Below, one piece after another: positions 25,991-37,344 of a DNA stretch of 64,000 bases (the first letter of the stretch is position 1; every line of letters starts with the position of its first letter). This stretch comes from Membranipora membranacea (Eukaryota; Bryozoa; Gymnolaemata; Cheilostomatida; Membraniporidae): the NCBI GenBank assembly GCA_914767715.1, contig OU612069.1, positions 11,095,387 to 11,159,386 on the forward strand, read 5' to 3'. A program made the translations under genes and the position numbers. The notes under the pieces are model-generated. The model did not search any database. It worked only from the letters and a program-made list of their open reading frames with translations, and was not told the origin of the DNA.

Positions 25991-26135
25991 CTCGATCCAA
26001 TAACTGACACAAAGTTACACCTGGGGGTCCAACAACTCCCAGTAGTCAGTGGACTGCAGTGGGATTCGAACCCACGACTTTCAACACTTGCATGATGAAA
26101 GTTCGGCGCTCTAACCACCGAGCCACCTCCTACTC
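25990..26135 (-). mobile_element. tRNA-derived SINE, copy 2 (best-preserved head)
   Basis: On the minus strand the head reads GGTGGCTCGGTGGTTAGAGC, an A box, followed by GGGTTCGAATCCCACTGCAG, a near-perfect pol III B box. It continues into the body TCCACTGACTACTGGGAGTT. It is tRNA-like but lacks a proper acceptor stem and continues into non-tRNA sequence, so it is a SINE and not a tRNA gene. Confidence 0.85.
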
Positions 26136-27215
26136 CTCGCCTGAAACTATGAAATGGAAAGGGCCCAACTAACACGGATTGCATGTCACAAATTCGGTTA
26201 CATACTGAATTATACTTAGGCTTCCTTAGAGAACTTTTACTTTTTCATGCAAATATTTCCTTGTGGCAAGTAAGTAATGTGGCAGTGGAAGTAGCCTGTC
26301 TTGACAAGCTATGTCACTGGAGAGAGGGAGAGACAAAGCTTGAAAACTTCCGCTGGTGAACTGCTGGGAAGAGAGTTGCCCCCTCCACCAACAAAACTTG
26401 TCAAGACTTGTCTTTGCAAATTTCGCTTGCAAACAGCGGTCTAAGTCGACTGTTTTCTTTGTAGGTACTCTACTCTCTGGGTTGAAAATCGTTTTGAGAA
26501 TTTTTTGTAATTTCTGGATCAAATTATGCAGAAGCATGGATCTGCGATAGTATGATTGATACCTGGTCAAAAGACACAACTTGAAACTGTTTTTGAACAG
26601 AATCCAGTGGTTCCCCACTATTTTATTGCGGGAAAACAGTTCCCACCAGTTCCCACCAGTTCCCTTACACTCAGAACACCGCTTGCAAATGGTAGGTTCT
26701 CTGCTACACCAATGAAAATTTAAAGATTATATTTGTCTCTGTATGATTACACTTTTGCTCGGTTCTTAGGCTAAGAGTAGAGCAATTAACTCAGCCTAAA
26801 ATTCCTTGCAGTCAAGTTATAAAGGTGAAATTAAACCATTCAATATGAGCGACTGTGGCAAGAAGTTTTGATGATTATTCTATGAACTTGAAATGTTTGC
26901 AAGAAATCACAGATAAGAGAACATACATTTTATTGCATTCCTCAGCCTGATGGAGTAAAGAGTCAACCTCAAAATTGCCCTGGATGATATCGTAATTGCC
27001 TGACTGACGTAATTATTTACCTGATAACAGAATTATGTGGCTATGCAGAAACTTTAAATGATGTAGAGAGCAGACAATACATACTTAGCATCAAAGGGAT
27101 AAACTCATATAAATCTTTGGACCTATTTCTATTGCAGATTTTTTGTCAGCTTGTTTAAATCACCAAACAGAAAAAATGTGTCCACAATCGTCAAAATAAG
27201 GGCACCAATCATGGC

Positions 27216-27284
27216 TCGTCCATATTAATAGAATGAGTAGTATAGGTTTCGTCCATATTAATAGAATGAGTAGTATAGGTTTCG
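27216..27284. repeat. Perfect 33-bp tandem doublet
   Basis: The unit CGTCCATATTAATAGAATGA-GTAGTATAGGTTT occurs twice in direct succession with no difference. Two identical units in an otherwise unique stretch suggest a recent slippage duplication. Confidence 0.85.
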
Positions 27285-28924
27285 TGTCGATTTTCAATAC
27301 TGATGAATGATTGTGAAATTAAATTGTCTCACATTAAAACACCACAAGTTTTTGCACAATGTTATCACAATGACGTCAAACATTTTAATGCTTGGCACTT
27401 CTGCAATTATGGAGTTCAGAAACCTAATGTATCCCTTATCTATATGAATAAGTAGTTGTTTGGCATGTGTGCTTATCATTTCACATTTACTTTATTACTG
27501 TAGACATATTAACGCACAAATCTTAGCCTCTCTCAGTAAATTGACCGATATTGCAGGAATGGAATGTGGCCTAAATCATGCATGCCCAACCTGTTTTTCA
27601 AGATTGGCCAATTTTTTTTGGCCAGTAAACCAATAAGCCGCACCGCTCTTTGGGCAAATTCTGATTTTGATACAGTCGGTAGAAAATCATGTCACAATCA
27701 TGACTGAATAGCTAAATAAATATGATGATTCGACCAATTTGATTTTATAACTGAAAATTCCGATATGACAGAATACTGAAGACATTGGAAAAGTGTCGCA
27801 ACTTCTTTCTATGGTGAGGGTGCTACAGCCACAGAAACTTATGACGCTTGTTGAATAGCTCAATGTTAAAATCCTAAGCTATCTTCATCGCTACCATGAA
27901 AGCTATCATCACAACAACCAATACTGCATTAGACTGAAACAACGTTATGTAGTGACAAGTCATGTGAGCTGCAGGGACTAAAAATTAAAGATTGTATAAA
28001 CATTTTTATCCAGCTATTTATCAGGAAGTTGTGCACATCCATCCTTGAATGTGTGCTCTAACTCGACAGGCTAAATTAAGGCAGCTGCTTTTCACAGTTC
28101 TAGTAATTTGGGTAACATATTTGGCAGTTACCTTTCCACATCATACTTGTATTGACAAAAGTCTGTGTAATACACAGCATTGAGATATTTAGTCTTGTGC
28201 ACGCTGATTACTAAGTCAGTCATCTACCTCTGAATGATGCCTGCCTGAAGCAGGACAGCATGCCAAAATGTCGACAAGTGTTTTTTCGGTCATGACTATG
28301 CAGCTGTTTTTTAAGGGTTCACAAAAATGTTCACTTCAACTGAGGCGAATCCTGCTACTCCTAATTTTCCCCTATATGCGGGATATTGTCTTGCAAATCT
28401 AACAAAGACACATTAAAACTTAGTCAAGGCTGTATTGACCCCAAGATTTTTATCCAAATCAAACAGAAAAATAAATAGAAGACGATTATTTTACCTTTAT
28501 TATTTGAATACTTTTCAGACACTGGTATAGCGTTGACTGTGCATTACAAAGGAAGTACCTGGTATTGGGTAGGGTTACTATGAGATATCAATTCTCTGCA
28601 CGGTGTTGGTGCAACAAGCTTGCATGCAGAATTAGTACCGGTGCACAATCTTGCTAACATCATTTACTGGCGTAAATGGAACACCATTATCATAAAACCA
28701 ATCCCAAACTTCGCAACAAATTTTCTGCCAAACTGTGTATGTATAATAAAGTGTGTAAACAATATTAGCTAATGTTGCTGATTGCTAGATTTTCCCATTT
28801 CACTTACAATCATCTAGGGTCCAACAATGATGGTGATTATATGCACAGCCGTCACCGATACCTCTGTTATCTTCTAACCAGACATTTACCAAAGATAATG
28901 ACAGAGATTCATATACACTCCTAG

Positions 28925-29165
28925 GTAAATAACAGACAGGCCCATAGTTCTAGGGGTGGCAGGGACGAAATAGAGTGGCCTAAAACACTATAATTGAATA
29001 CTCCATGTCAGAATCAGCTCCTCCTGGATTTCCCATTGCTAATTATATGTCTTTTTTGCTTAGGACTAACAGCACCCATCTGGTGGAGCTTGCTTCAGAA
29101 TCGCCTCAAACTGTTGCCCCCCCCCCCTTATTCCATTTTGTTCTTAACTACACTCCTAGATAAAT
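28925..29165. repeat. Dispersed repeat family R3, copy 1
   Basis: Aligns with 43795-44010 over CACTATAATTGAATA, AATCAGCTCCT, AATTTCC/GATTTCCC, the AACAGCACCC-type segment and a C-rich 3' part. Related copies explain the long C runs. Class unknown, no coding content. Confidence 0.6.
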
Positions 29166-29184
29166 ATCAGAGATAGGTGTTTGA

Positions 29185-29190
29185 TATAAA
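29185..29190 (+). promoter_or_regulatory. Candidate TATA box of the propeller gene
   Basis: TATAAA lies 55-60 bases before the ATG at 29245, which would place transcription start near 29215. Spacing and the absence of other features support it, but the AT-rich background makes chance matches common. Confidence 0.35.
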
Positions 29191-29244
29191 TTGATCATTC
29201 TCTGAGTGGAGTGTCATTCTATGCTGTCACTGCAGGCTGTCAAC

Positions 29245-32200
29245 ATGCTACCACTGCTTACCGTCAGTCTGGTAAGTAAGATCTACTTTTTTGATTTTCC
29301 TTAAATTTGTGTTAAAGTACAGTAAGTTAATACCTAGTACCTAGTCAGTAGATACCAAGTAATTAAGAAATAATTACAATAAGTTGGCAAAATGGTTTCA
29401 CAATTGTTTTCACGGAAACAAAGCTACACTAGCTATATGCTGAAAATGTTCAAAAAAAGATATATCTTTGTAGATTCTCTGAGCATAATTATTGTTACAT
29501 TAAATCTTTCATAAATTCATGATTGTCCAGTGAACAAACCTATAATCCCCACAGGTACAGCTTACTTATTTATTTGCCATGTCTTACCCAATGTTACTGT
29601 GAATATATTTGTTTTTTTTTCTTTATACGCTAAGTCTTGTCTGACAGCCGTATTTAGAGAGGGCTCCCTTAAGCTCAGGTGGCTTGTGTGGGCTAGATAA
29701 CCTATTCCCTTGACCCCCCCCCCCCCCCCCCCGTTGCCAGCTACTTTTTTTGTTGAAGATATAGTTCCTTACATAAATATATATGTATAATTATTAGATA
29801 CCTCTTTTTTTCAGGCTCTTGGTGCCCTGGTCTCTGCAGCACCTATTGACAATGATCAGTAAGTTCACTTACATACAAGAATTTATTTGTTTATTGATTT
29901 AGGTTTTTTTAATTACAGTAAATCAAGAAAACAAACTTTGCAGAGAATTCAATATCAATATCAATTTTGGCTAACCTAGATGGGAGTTGGTGTGAAGTAA
30001 AAAGTTCGAATAGATTTTCCTTTTTTTTTTATTATTGGCATTAAAAGCCGAGGTTTTAGGGGGATAGGGTTTATTACAGTCTCTGTAAAGAGAAATATGG
30101 AGTTTCGACAGTGCTAAAAGTTGAGTCAATGTAAAATTGCTGATGTTACATAGATATATATAAAACTATATAAAATAATATTACTCATAACACAGAGTTC
30201 ATAGCCTTTGCTCGGTAGCAGTTGCTACGAAGGCTTACTCTAGTTCGCAATGTCCTGTATCGGCCTGATGGTAGGCGGTCTAACGTGAAGAGGGAGTTGT
30301 CATTTCCCGTTAAAACACACGGAGGCAGCGTGATTTCATGCACCGATTATATATAGTGTCAATATCATCAAAGGTGCAGTTCCCCAGTCTACCTGCTAGC
30401 TGTTAAAACGCGACCGCCATTTTCGGCGCCAAAAGTTCCTTTTGCGTATGCTGTTAATGTTACGGTAAATATCATATTGGCAGAAAAAAGACATGTGGTT
30501 TGCACAGAGCAAACAACAATGCCTTTCTACTGCTGAGCAAAGATATTTTATAATTCATTTAGAAGAAGCCAAATTTAAAAAATTCACATTTATTATACAC
30601 TTAAAAATAATTGGATGGAGCCACTGAGATAAATGGGAGTTGTCCGCTTGCTTGACGTGATATCTGCCCATCCACATAGTTTGAAAAAAATCGGTATTAT
30701 GGTAATTGTACTACTGTCAGCCAAAACAGCTTTTCATTTAGATGTAGAAACACTGTACACATTATTAGACTACTCTGGTTGATCACTTAATATTTTATAT
30801 ATATACTCACTTATTATAGTAATACATATTACATTGTTGTTTGCAGGTTGTCCTTTGCGCCGGCAGGTTCAATGAAAGTTGCCTTTCATGAGATATACGC
30901 CATGGAGTTTGACAAGTTCCGCAATGATGGAAGCATGCTTTTATCCTGGGGTAATGCTCTTATCAACACTAACGGGGGTAAGATGACCGTCGTCGCTGGA
31001 TCTGTCGCTGAGCCTGGATACAGGGAGGCATCAGGTGAGTAAAATACAAATTAGTCATGAGACAAAACTGAGTAGAAAGTTTGGTTTATAAAAAGTAATT
31101 TTAAACTGTCTTTGACAGATTTACCAATAAACTGCTATCATATCTTATCTTATAAGATAGCAGGTTTGCTTGTAAATATGTTGATCAAATTGCAAGGTAC
31201 AGTCACTCACCACATTCCAAAGATAGGCAGCAAAGTAGTTGGTGTTTTAGGAAGTAGGCAACTATGTCTCCGCCATTTTGCCCTCAGCTTGCAGGCAGGT
31301 CGGAGCACAACCGGGGCGTCAATTGAGGCCAATAGTCGATAGACTGCAGCGGGATTTGAACGCAAGACCTCCAACGCTGTCACACTAGAGGGCAACCTCC
31401 TACTCATTGACCCTTCACCATGAGGTCACATTATTATTTGTTAATTATTGTTTATCTTTTTATATGTAACGTGATGTATTTTGTATTTATGTATTTGTTT
31501 TTATTGCTATTCATCATTTAGAATCGTACTGTAGGGCCTACTATGTTGTATTGCATGTTATTGTTTTGTATGTATTGTACTGTATTGTATTTCTGAAACC
31601 CCAGCCACAATCATTTCATAAAGTATCAATTTATATTAATACTTTCCGATCCATTTATATTACTCATATTTGTGTATTATATCTAGGCGAAGATGCCAGA
31701 TTTCGTCTCATCACTGGCTTCACCCAGATAGATGCTAACACTGTGATCATCATTGATAAGGACAACAGCTGCATCAGAAAACTAGATCGTGTAACAGGAC
31801 TTACCTCCACCTTCACTGGAAAATGTTTTTGTAAGTAATAATATTAGAGTTTTTTTTCTTTATAGGGTACATCTGATAAAATTGTTAAACAAGTATCCAT
31901 GGCATTTAAAAATTAGATTATTTAGTTTTAATTGAAATGAAGATTAAATACAACCAAAGAATACATAGAATGATAATGATCTAATAAAATGAGGCTAAAA
32001 CTTGATATCTGGTAGTGAGCAAATGAATGTAATAATTAATTTGGTTTTCATAATCTTTTTTTTTCAATTTTTATTTATGTGATTATTTTTCTCATTATAA
32101 CTTGTAGCTATGTACAGAAAGGAATCTAACGTGCATTCATCAATTATATGTTATAAATCTATCAATCGACTAGGGATGTGTTTGTGGTATCAACATACAA

Positions 32201-35200
32201 ACTGTCCAAAATTCAACCATAGTTGTTTGTAGTTGTCTTTCCTTTGATAAAATGAAAAAAATCAGCAGCACCATATCATTGATAATCCTTCATGATTGTT
32301 ACTGTCTAAAACATACTTACATAAAATGAAGAGTATTTGGTCGCAATTTTCTATTTGAGATGAAAGTTTTTTTAATTTTCATCAATTATGAAAATTAAGA
32401 AAACCTCAATAGGTAAATCAAAGTGATATATACCATAAAGTGTCGCAATATTATTCTTTTCCATTTGACAATATTTGTGTTCATTTCAGGGACGCCAAAC
32501 TCACAGACCTGGGGGCAGCATGCTGACGGCCGGGCAGACCAGGCTCTCTTTTCTTTCCCAAGTGATGTCCTCATTAACAAAAATGACCCAACCAAGCTGC
32601 TAGTCCTGGGAGATGTCTCTGGTTCTATTAGAGAGATAGACATAGTTACTGCTGTAAGTTGCAACAAATTAGTAAAACCCCTGATATATTATATGGAAAT
32701 TTATGTACGATTGCTGGACCACTTTTCTTTGATTGGTTCAAAAGTTCAGTAATGCTACAGCCAACCCCTTGTAGACATTTGACAAGAAGCTTGCCTAAGT
32801 CTTTAAAGGTCGTTACTTGGACATCAGCCAATGCATAACATTAAAGCTGCCAGAATTTAAGCTGGGTCCAATTACTAACACAAAGTTAATTACTGATGTA
32901 ATTTCTACACAAATAGCCGTACTATGCACTAATCCACTAATGCATATCCATGAGTAAAACTATATATCAAGTATGATCCAATTCATCTGAATTTTGGAGT
33001 TGCCCCTTCCCCACTTGAGCTCACCAATATATCAGGAACGACCCAGAATGTAAGGCAAATTGTATCAAACTTAATTTAGTATACCTAGATGTAAATCAAA
33101 AGAATAAACTCATATGATGCTGTATTTATGGAACACTGTTCCCTAATTATCCTGAACTAATAGTTGAAATCTAAAAACAGGTGCGAGTTTTATATGTCAC
33201 GGACTACCTTAACTAGGGCATATAAATAAGTAGGTGTGGTGAGCTCGCTCAGGCATGACCTGTTGAGGTATTAGCATATACTGGCTTAGATAACGATTAT
33301 AGATCAAAATAACAATTTTATTTTATTAAATTTTATTGAATTTATTTGTTTTATTTACTTTATTTTATTAGGTGACTACCACACTGTTTAAGAGCAGGAC
33401 CGATCTTGACCGCCCCAGATCTGCTGCATTTGATGCTAAGGACACTGATATCCTCTACATCAGTACAAAAAGGAAAGTATGCAAGTACAGATTCTCTACT
33501 AATGAGGTCACACTGATAACGGGTGAGCCTACCCTCCCCCTTACTTTTTCATTTTCAGTTCAGATTCTCTCTAATGAAGTAACTCTGATAACACGTGAGC
33601 TTACCCCCCCCCCTAACCCCACCTTTTCACACCCCCCCCCCCCCGCAAAATTTGTAAGATGCGATTGTATTGGAGATAACATAAAAATCATTGAGCTGTG
33701 TTCTATTCTCCAATGAAGAAGTTACTCTGATAGCTGGTGAGCGTAGCCCATCCCCCCACCTTTTCCTTTTCCCCTCCATATTTGCAACATTGTTTTGGAG
33801 TTAACGCTAGAACCATTGAGCTGTGCTTTATTCTATTGGGCACATCACACCAATGAAACAATCTCCCAAAACACCCAATAGATTGGTGTGTTCCATGATA
33901 TCATTAATAAATCAAAAGCGGTGATTGAGTAGTCTCAGATTTATTGGCAGTATAAACGCAGCTTATCAACCTCAATCATTATATCAAATTAATCAAAGAC
34001 AATTCAGTATTAAATTCTGCCCTTTGTATAATGAGCCTTACCTGGTTATACGACCTAATACAGAGGGCCGGAGTAAAGCCATGCAAATCACCAGAGTACT
34101 ATTATTACTAGTACTAGTATCATCATGTGTCTTGAGTATAAATGTGAAAATGATATTATTTTCATTGGACCTCATTTTGGAAATGACTATACAATAAACT
34201 ATGCATCATTACATTTTTCATTATTATATCTATAAATATATACACTAAAAAACAAGTTTGTAACAACAGAATCTGTCAATATGCAAAAAAATATGTATAT
34301 ATCAAAACGAATCAGTTAAAGCTTTTGAAAATTGTTGAAGTTATGATGTCAGCTGTTCCAACTGTTTTTTGACCATTCGTTGATTTTTTATAAATCAGAA
34401 CTCTTTTCTCAAACGCTCCAGATTTCTTTTATTTCAGGGTCGGCGCCTGCAGGCAAGAAGAATAATAAGAAATGGTCGATGGTGGATGGAGATTACGCCA
34501 ACGCTACATTCAGTCAGCATGTTGCTGGCATCGTCGCACTCAATGAAAGGTAATTAGATTGGTTTACTAGTCTTGTCTGAGTACCCAATTCGGTAAAACA
34601 ATGGAAATCTATCTTTTCGAAATATTTGCCCCTAGATGGAACCCTGGCTTTGCCATTTAATAAATTTGAACTCTTGGAGTTGCCCTTTTTGATGTTGCTC
34701 AAGGGTAAGACCATTGCAAAGAGAAGAAAACTGCCATCTCCTTATACATTCACCTTTAGAAAATTCAAAGAAAGCAATTAACTGCTGCCAAAGCTCATAT
34801 TTGTATTAGATTCAGGATGATTTACTCAATGGTCACTTTTAACGATGTTTAATGTCATAAATCAGTCTCAAAAGACTTAACAGGTACACAAAAAATTTAC
34901 AGGAAGAAGAGTTAGCCTTTTTGCACAGAGTGAAATTTATTGCCAGCTTATTATAATTAGTAATCATTTTTCCTTTTCATAATTTCATAATTAATTAGTA
35001 CAATTGAACGCGGTCATCACTCTAATTTCCTTGTGATGGTACTTATGCTAAGTGAATTATTTCTGAGATATACATGCAAAAGTAGATCAAGTCATCAGAG
35101 TTTCACTCCCTCACTAGTCAAACAAAACTTTGACATTTATCACTCCTCTATAGAACATGCCATTTTTTCCCTTGTTTTATCGATTGACTCAATACCTTTT

Positions 35201-37013
35201 TTCTTCTTCTTGCTTGAAATTTCTTTTTCCTTTTTTTCTCCTGCTGATTTTGAAAAACATTTGCATCGAATGAAAGTTATGCCAATAAAATTTCAAAATA
35301 CTCAAAACTGCAAGCTAGATAAACATCCTGGTTTTGCTGAATTTGGATAACCCTTTTAACATTTCAGGTACCTAGCAGTATCAGACAAATGGTCAAATAC
35401 GGTCCGAATTATCGACTTGGTAGAGAAGAAGGTATCTAGCATGTGTGGAGCGAGCGTTGTCACTGCTTTCAAGGCTGTAAGTATTTTCAAATTTAATTAA
35501 CTTTATTTGATTTAATTAATTTATTCAAATTTAAATTCAAATCAAAGTTTATCCTAAAGTTTATATTATACCACATGATCGCTATAAAACAGCTCTATGA
35601 TAAAACAGTGCTGCCTTCTGGGTAGCCAATATGTTTGCTCTGATTGACTCACTCCGCCTAGCCAATTAAAACAATGGCAACTTTATGGGCCAGTTTAGCC
35701 TTTCTTGGCGAGCTTTGTTGGGAGAGAAAAAAGACACCCGCATATCTCCAATAAATTGCAGGTTAGCAGTGATAACCAGAAGCAGGCTTAATTCATGTCA
35801 AAAGCCTAAGATTCATATTAAAATTATTACCTGGCTACCAGCAATTTAAATGCTCACTCGTTGCTTGGGTTTGTGATATTAAAATGCGACTGCAACACTT
35901 GAGAACTTAAACTAAGCTAAAAAAGCTTCCAAACTTCAGAAAAGCAAACTTTGCGACAAACATGTGAGGCAAGAGTTTAGAGTTTATTGTATATCTGTGG
36001 ATAGATTATCACATCACAGTATCGCTCACGCAAATATGTAGATAGAATAGGATGATTTATTAAAAAATATAAGTTATGCTCTTTATTGAATATAAACATT
36101 TCTGTTGTTAGAAAATCTCAAAAAAATTGAAAAAAGCGCTTTTCCCTTTATTGAGTGCTAGCCGCATCTGGACGGATCTTTTTGGAATAGCTATTGTCAA
36201 GAATCGCCCATATACTGCCATCAACCTAGGCAGTGATTGAGACTTGAACCGGGCTAACAGAGCTTGCAGACTTCAGAATAACACACTTTGCAACTAACAT
36301 GTGCTGCCCATTGTCAAGACTGGTCCATTCCAAGTTTGCCCTTACCTTGATTTTTTGTTTTATCACATTAGAGACCACAGGACCATCAACCCGAGTGTGA
36401 TCTCTGGACCCCTAATGGTCTGATGTATGACAATGGAACACTGTACATTGGAGAACCAGGCTTCATCACAATCAAACAAGGTAAATGTGAATGTGAATGC
36501 ATTTTTATGAACATACATGATCATGGCCGAGATGATAAAAACCCTATACTGGTGATAGCTCTCAGGTATAGCAGATTGCAACCGGACCGTTCAGGTGGTT
36601 TATCTGTGTCACCGTTGGTACTGAACTAATTAGTTATAATGTAAAAAAGTGGAAACCTGACACCCCCCCCCCCCCAAGCTGCAACTAGTCAGCTTTCAAT
36701 CCATATGCAACTAGGAGTTTTGGATTTATTTGGTACTTTTACTGTGGCTCAGATAGTCATTTCACAAAATCCATACACCGCGAAGAATTGAACATGTACA
36801 ATGCAACCATAGAATGAACATTAAAACTGTAGATGGTGTTCAAAATAGCACTAAAAATAGCTGAAACAATCGCGAGCGTGCCGAACACACAAAAAAAGGT
36901 CCAGCATGATTGAGGGTGAACACTCTGTACTTAATATTTATCTGAGTTTTGATTGTTATATTTTTCTTTCAGTTACTATCAGTGATTTAAAGCCTGCAGA
37001 TGTTATCGGATAA
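29245..37013 (+). CDS. Secreted NHL-like beta-propeller protein
   Basis: Ten exons join in frame to 362 aa: 29245-29271, 29815-29858, 30847-31034, 31687-31830, 32490-32653, 33372-33522, 34438-34549, 35368-35476, 36372-36480 and 36973-37013, all GT-AG. The N-terminus MLPLLTVSLALGALVSA is a classic signal peptide with an Ala-rich cleavage region, split over the first two exons. The rest carries repeated NHL-type blades: TVVAGS...GEDARFRLITGF then VIIIDKDNSCIRKLD (about 73-123), DGRADQALFSFPSDV then VLGDVSGSIREID (about 145-186), ILYIST...VCKYRF (about 214-227), DGDYANATFSQHVAGIVAL then LAVSDKWSNTVRIID (about 258-295), and TPNGLMYDNGTLYIGE (about 325-340). No transmembrane segment or other domain is present. 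Blade-to-blade A-F-P/D-N-IR residues fit the NHL family. The ligand is unknown and orthology was not determined. AATAAA is at 37155. Confidence 0.88.
29703..29732. repeat. Long poly-C tract
   Basis: About 26 consecutive C residues at 29707-29732, flanked by TTGA and GTTG, within the first intron of the propeller gene. It is one of several C/G runs (29109, 33606, 33634, 36662, 39240, 62226) and a likely assembly weak point. Confidence 0.8.
31205..31410 (-). mobile_element. tRNA-derived SINE, copy 3
   Basis: On the minus strand: TAGGAGGTTGCCCTCTAGTG, a degraded A box, then GCGTTCAAATCCCGCTGCAG, a recognisable B box. The body TCTATCGACTATTGG follows, ending in GCTCCGACCTGCCTGCAAGC. It lies in intron 3 of the propeller gene. 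Confidence 0.75.
32690..32895 (+). repeat. Dispersed repeat family R2, copy 2
   Basis: Matches 25800-25990 over TTTATGTACGATTGCT, TTTGATTGGTTCAAAAGTTC, TCTTTAAAGGTCGTTACTTG, CAATGCATAACATTAAAGCT and AACACAAAGTTA. It lies in intron 5 of the propeller gene. No coding content. Confidence 0.75.
33490..33850 (+). repeat. Tandemly repeated exon end with donor sites in the propeller gene
   Basis: The last ~35 bases of exon 6 plus its donor are repeated downstream. The genuine end reads GAGGTCACACTGATAACGGG before TGAGC (donor at 33523). Copy 2 reads GAAGTAACTCTGATAACAC then GTGAGC (donor at 33595), with its own TTTTCAG acceptor-like site at 33551. Copy 3 reads GAAGTTACTCTGATAGCTG then GTGAGC (donor at 33737). 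A fourth, partial unit near 33800 repeats CCATTGAGCTGTGCTTTATTC. Copy 2 has one base fewer than exon 6. Only the first donor joins in frame to exon 7 as read. Confidence 0.8.
35025..35115. repeat. Fragment of the foldback family
   Basis: TTCCTTGTGATGGTACTTAT, then GCTAAGTGAATTA, then GAGATATACATGCAAAAGTA matches part of the arms of the element at 48919-49316 and of the half copy at 41590. It is a fragment inside intron 7 of the propeller gene. Confidence 0.6.
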
Positions 37014-37344
37014 TTCTGTGCTCCCAAAACCGGAGCTCGTCAAGAAGCTGTTTATGACACGAATTTTGCAAAATAACCTATTACAATCAGTTTGCCTTTT
37101 TGATTAGACTTTCACCAATTCTTAATACAAGTTTTTTGTTTTTTTTCCTTTCAAAATAAATGTTACTGAGTGAACAAATGTAAACACAATTACTGTATTA
37201 CCAATGAATTACTTCGTTCTGATTGCTTTGCCAAATAATAGTTTGAAGATAAGAATGGCATACAAAAGCTTAAAGCTCAAGTAAGCTCAAAAGCTTTAAT
37301 ACCACACTCTTGTCAGTTTGATAAAAATGGTTAGATGCAATTAT
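37014..37344. other. 3' flank of the propeller gene
   Basis: A poly(A) signal AATAAA is at 37155-37160, about 140 bases after the stop. The 3' end of the transcript should lie near 37180. Nothing else is recognised here. Confidence 0.5.

Larger units (their letters stand above)
23911..29244. other. Gene-free stretch between copy 4 and the propeller gene
   Basis: About 5.3 kb holding repeats and relics: a SINE at 24275, a pentraxin relic at 24670-25455, a dispersed repeat at 25800 joined to a SINE at 25990, a 33-bp doublet at 27216 and another dispersed repeat at 28925. The minus-strand frame 26226-26618 (130 codons) has no recognisable motif and no counterpart elsewhere in the window. No gene is supported. 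Confidence 0.5.

Noticed and set aside
26040-26130. Possible tRNA gene on the minus strand
   Set aside because: A and B boxes are good, but there is no matching acceptor stem. The sequence continues into a body shared by other copies, so it is a SINE.
26226-26618. Minus-strand open frame of 130 codons
   Set aside because: No recognisable domain, no obvious promoter or splice partners, and no related copy in the window. I could not support it as a gene.
35033-35350. Plus-strand open frame of 105 codons inside the propeller gene
   Set aside because: It lies wholly in intron 7, is rich in Phe/Ser from T-rich DNA, and partly overlaps a foldback fragment.
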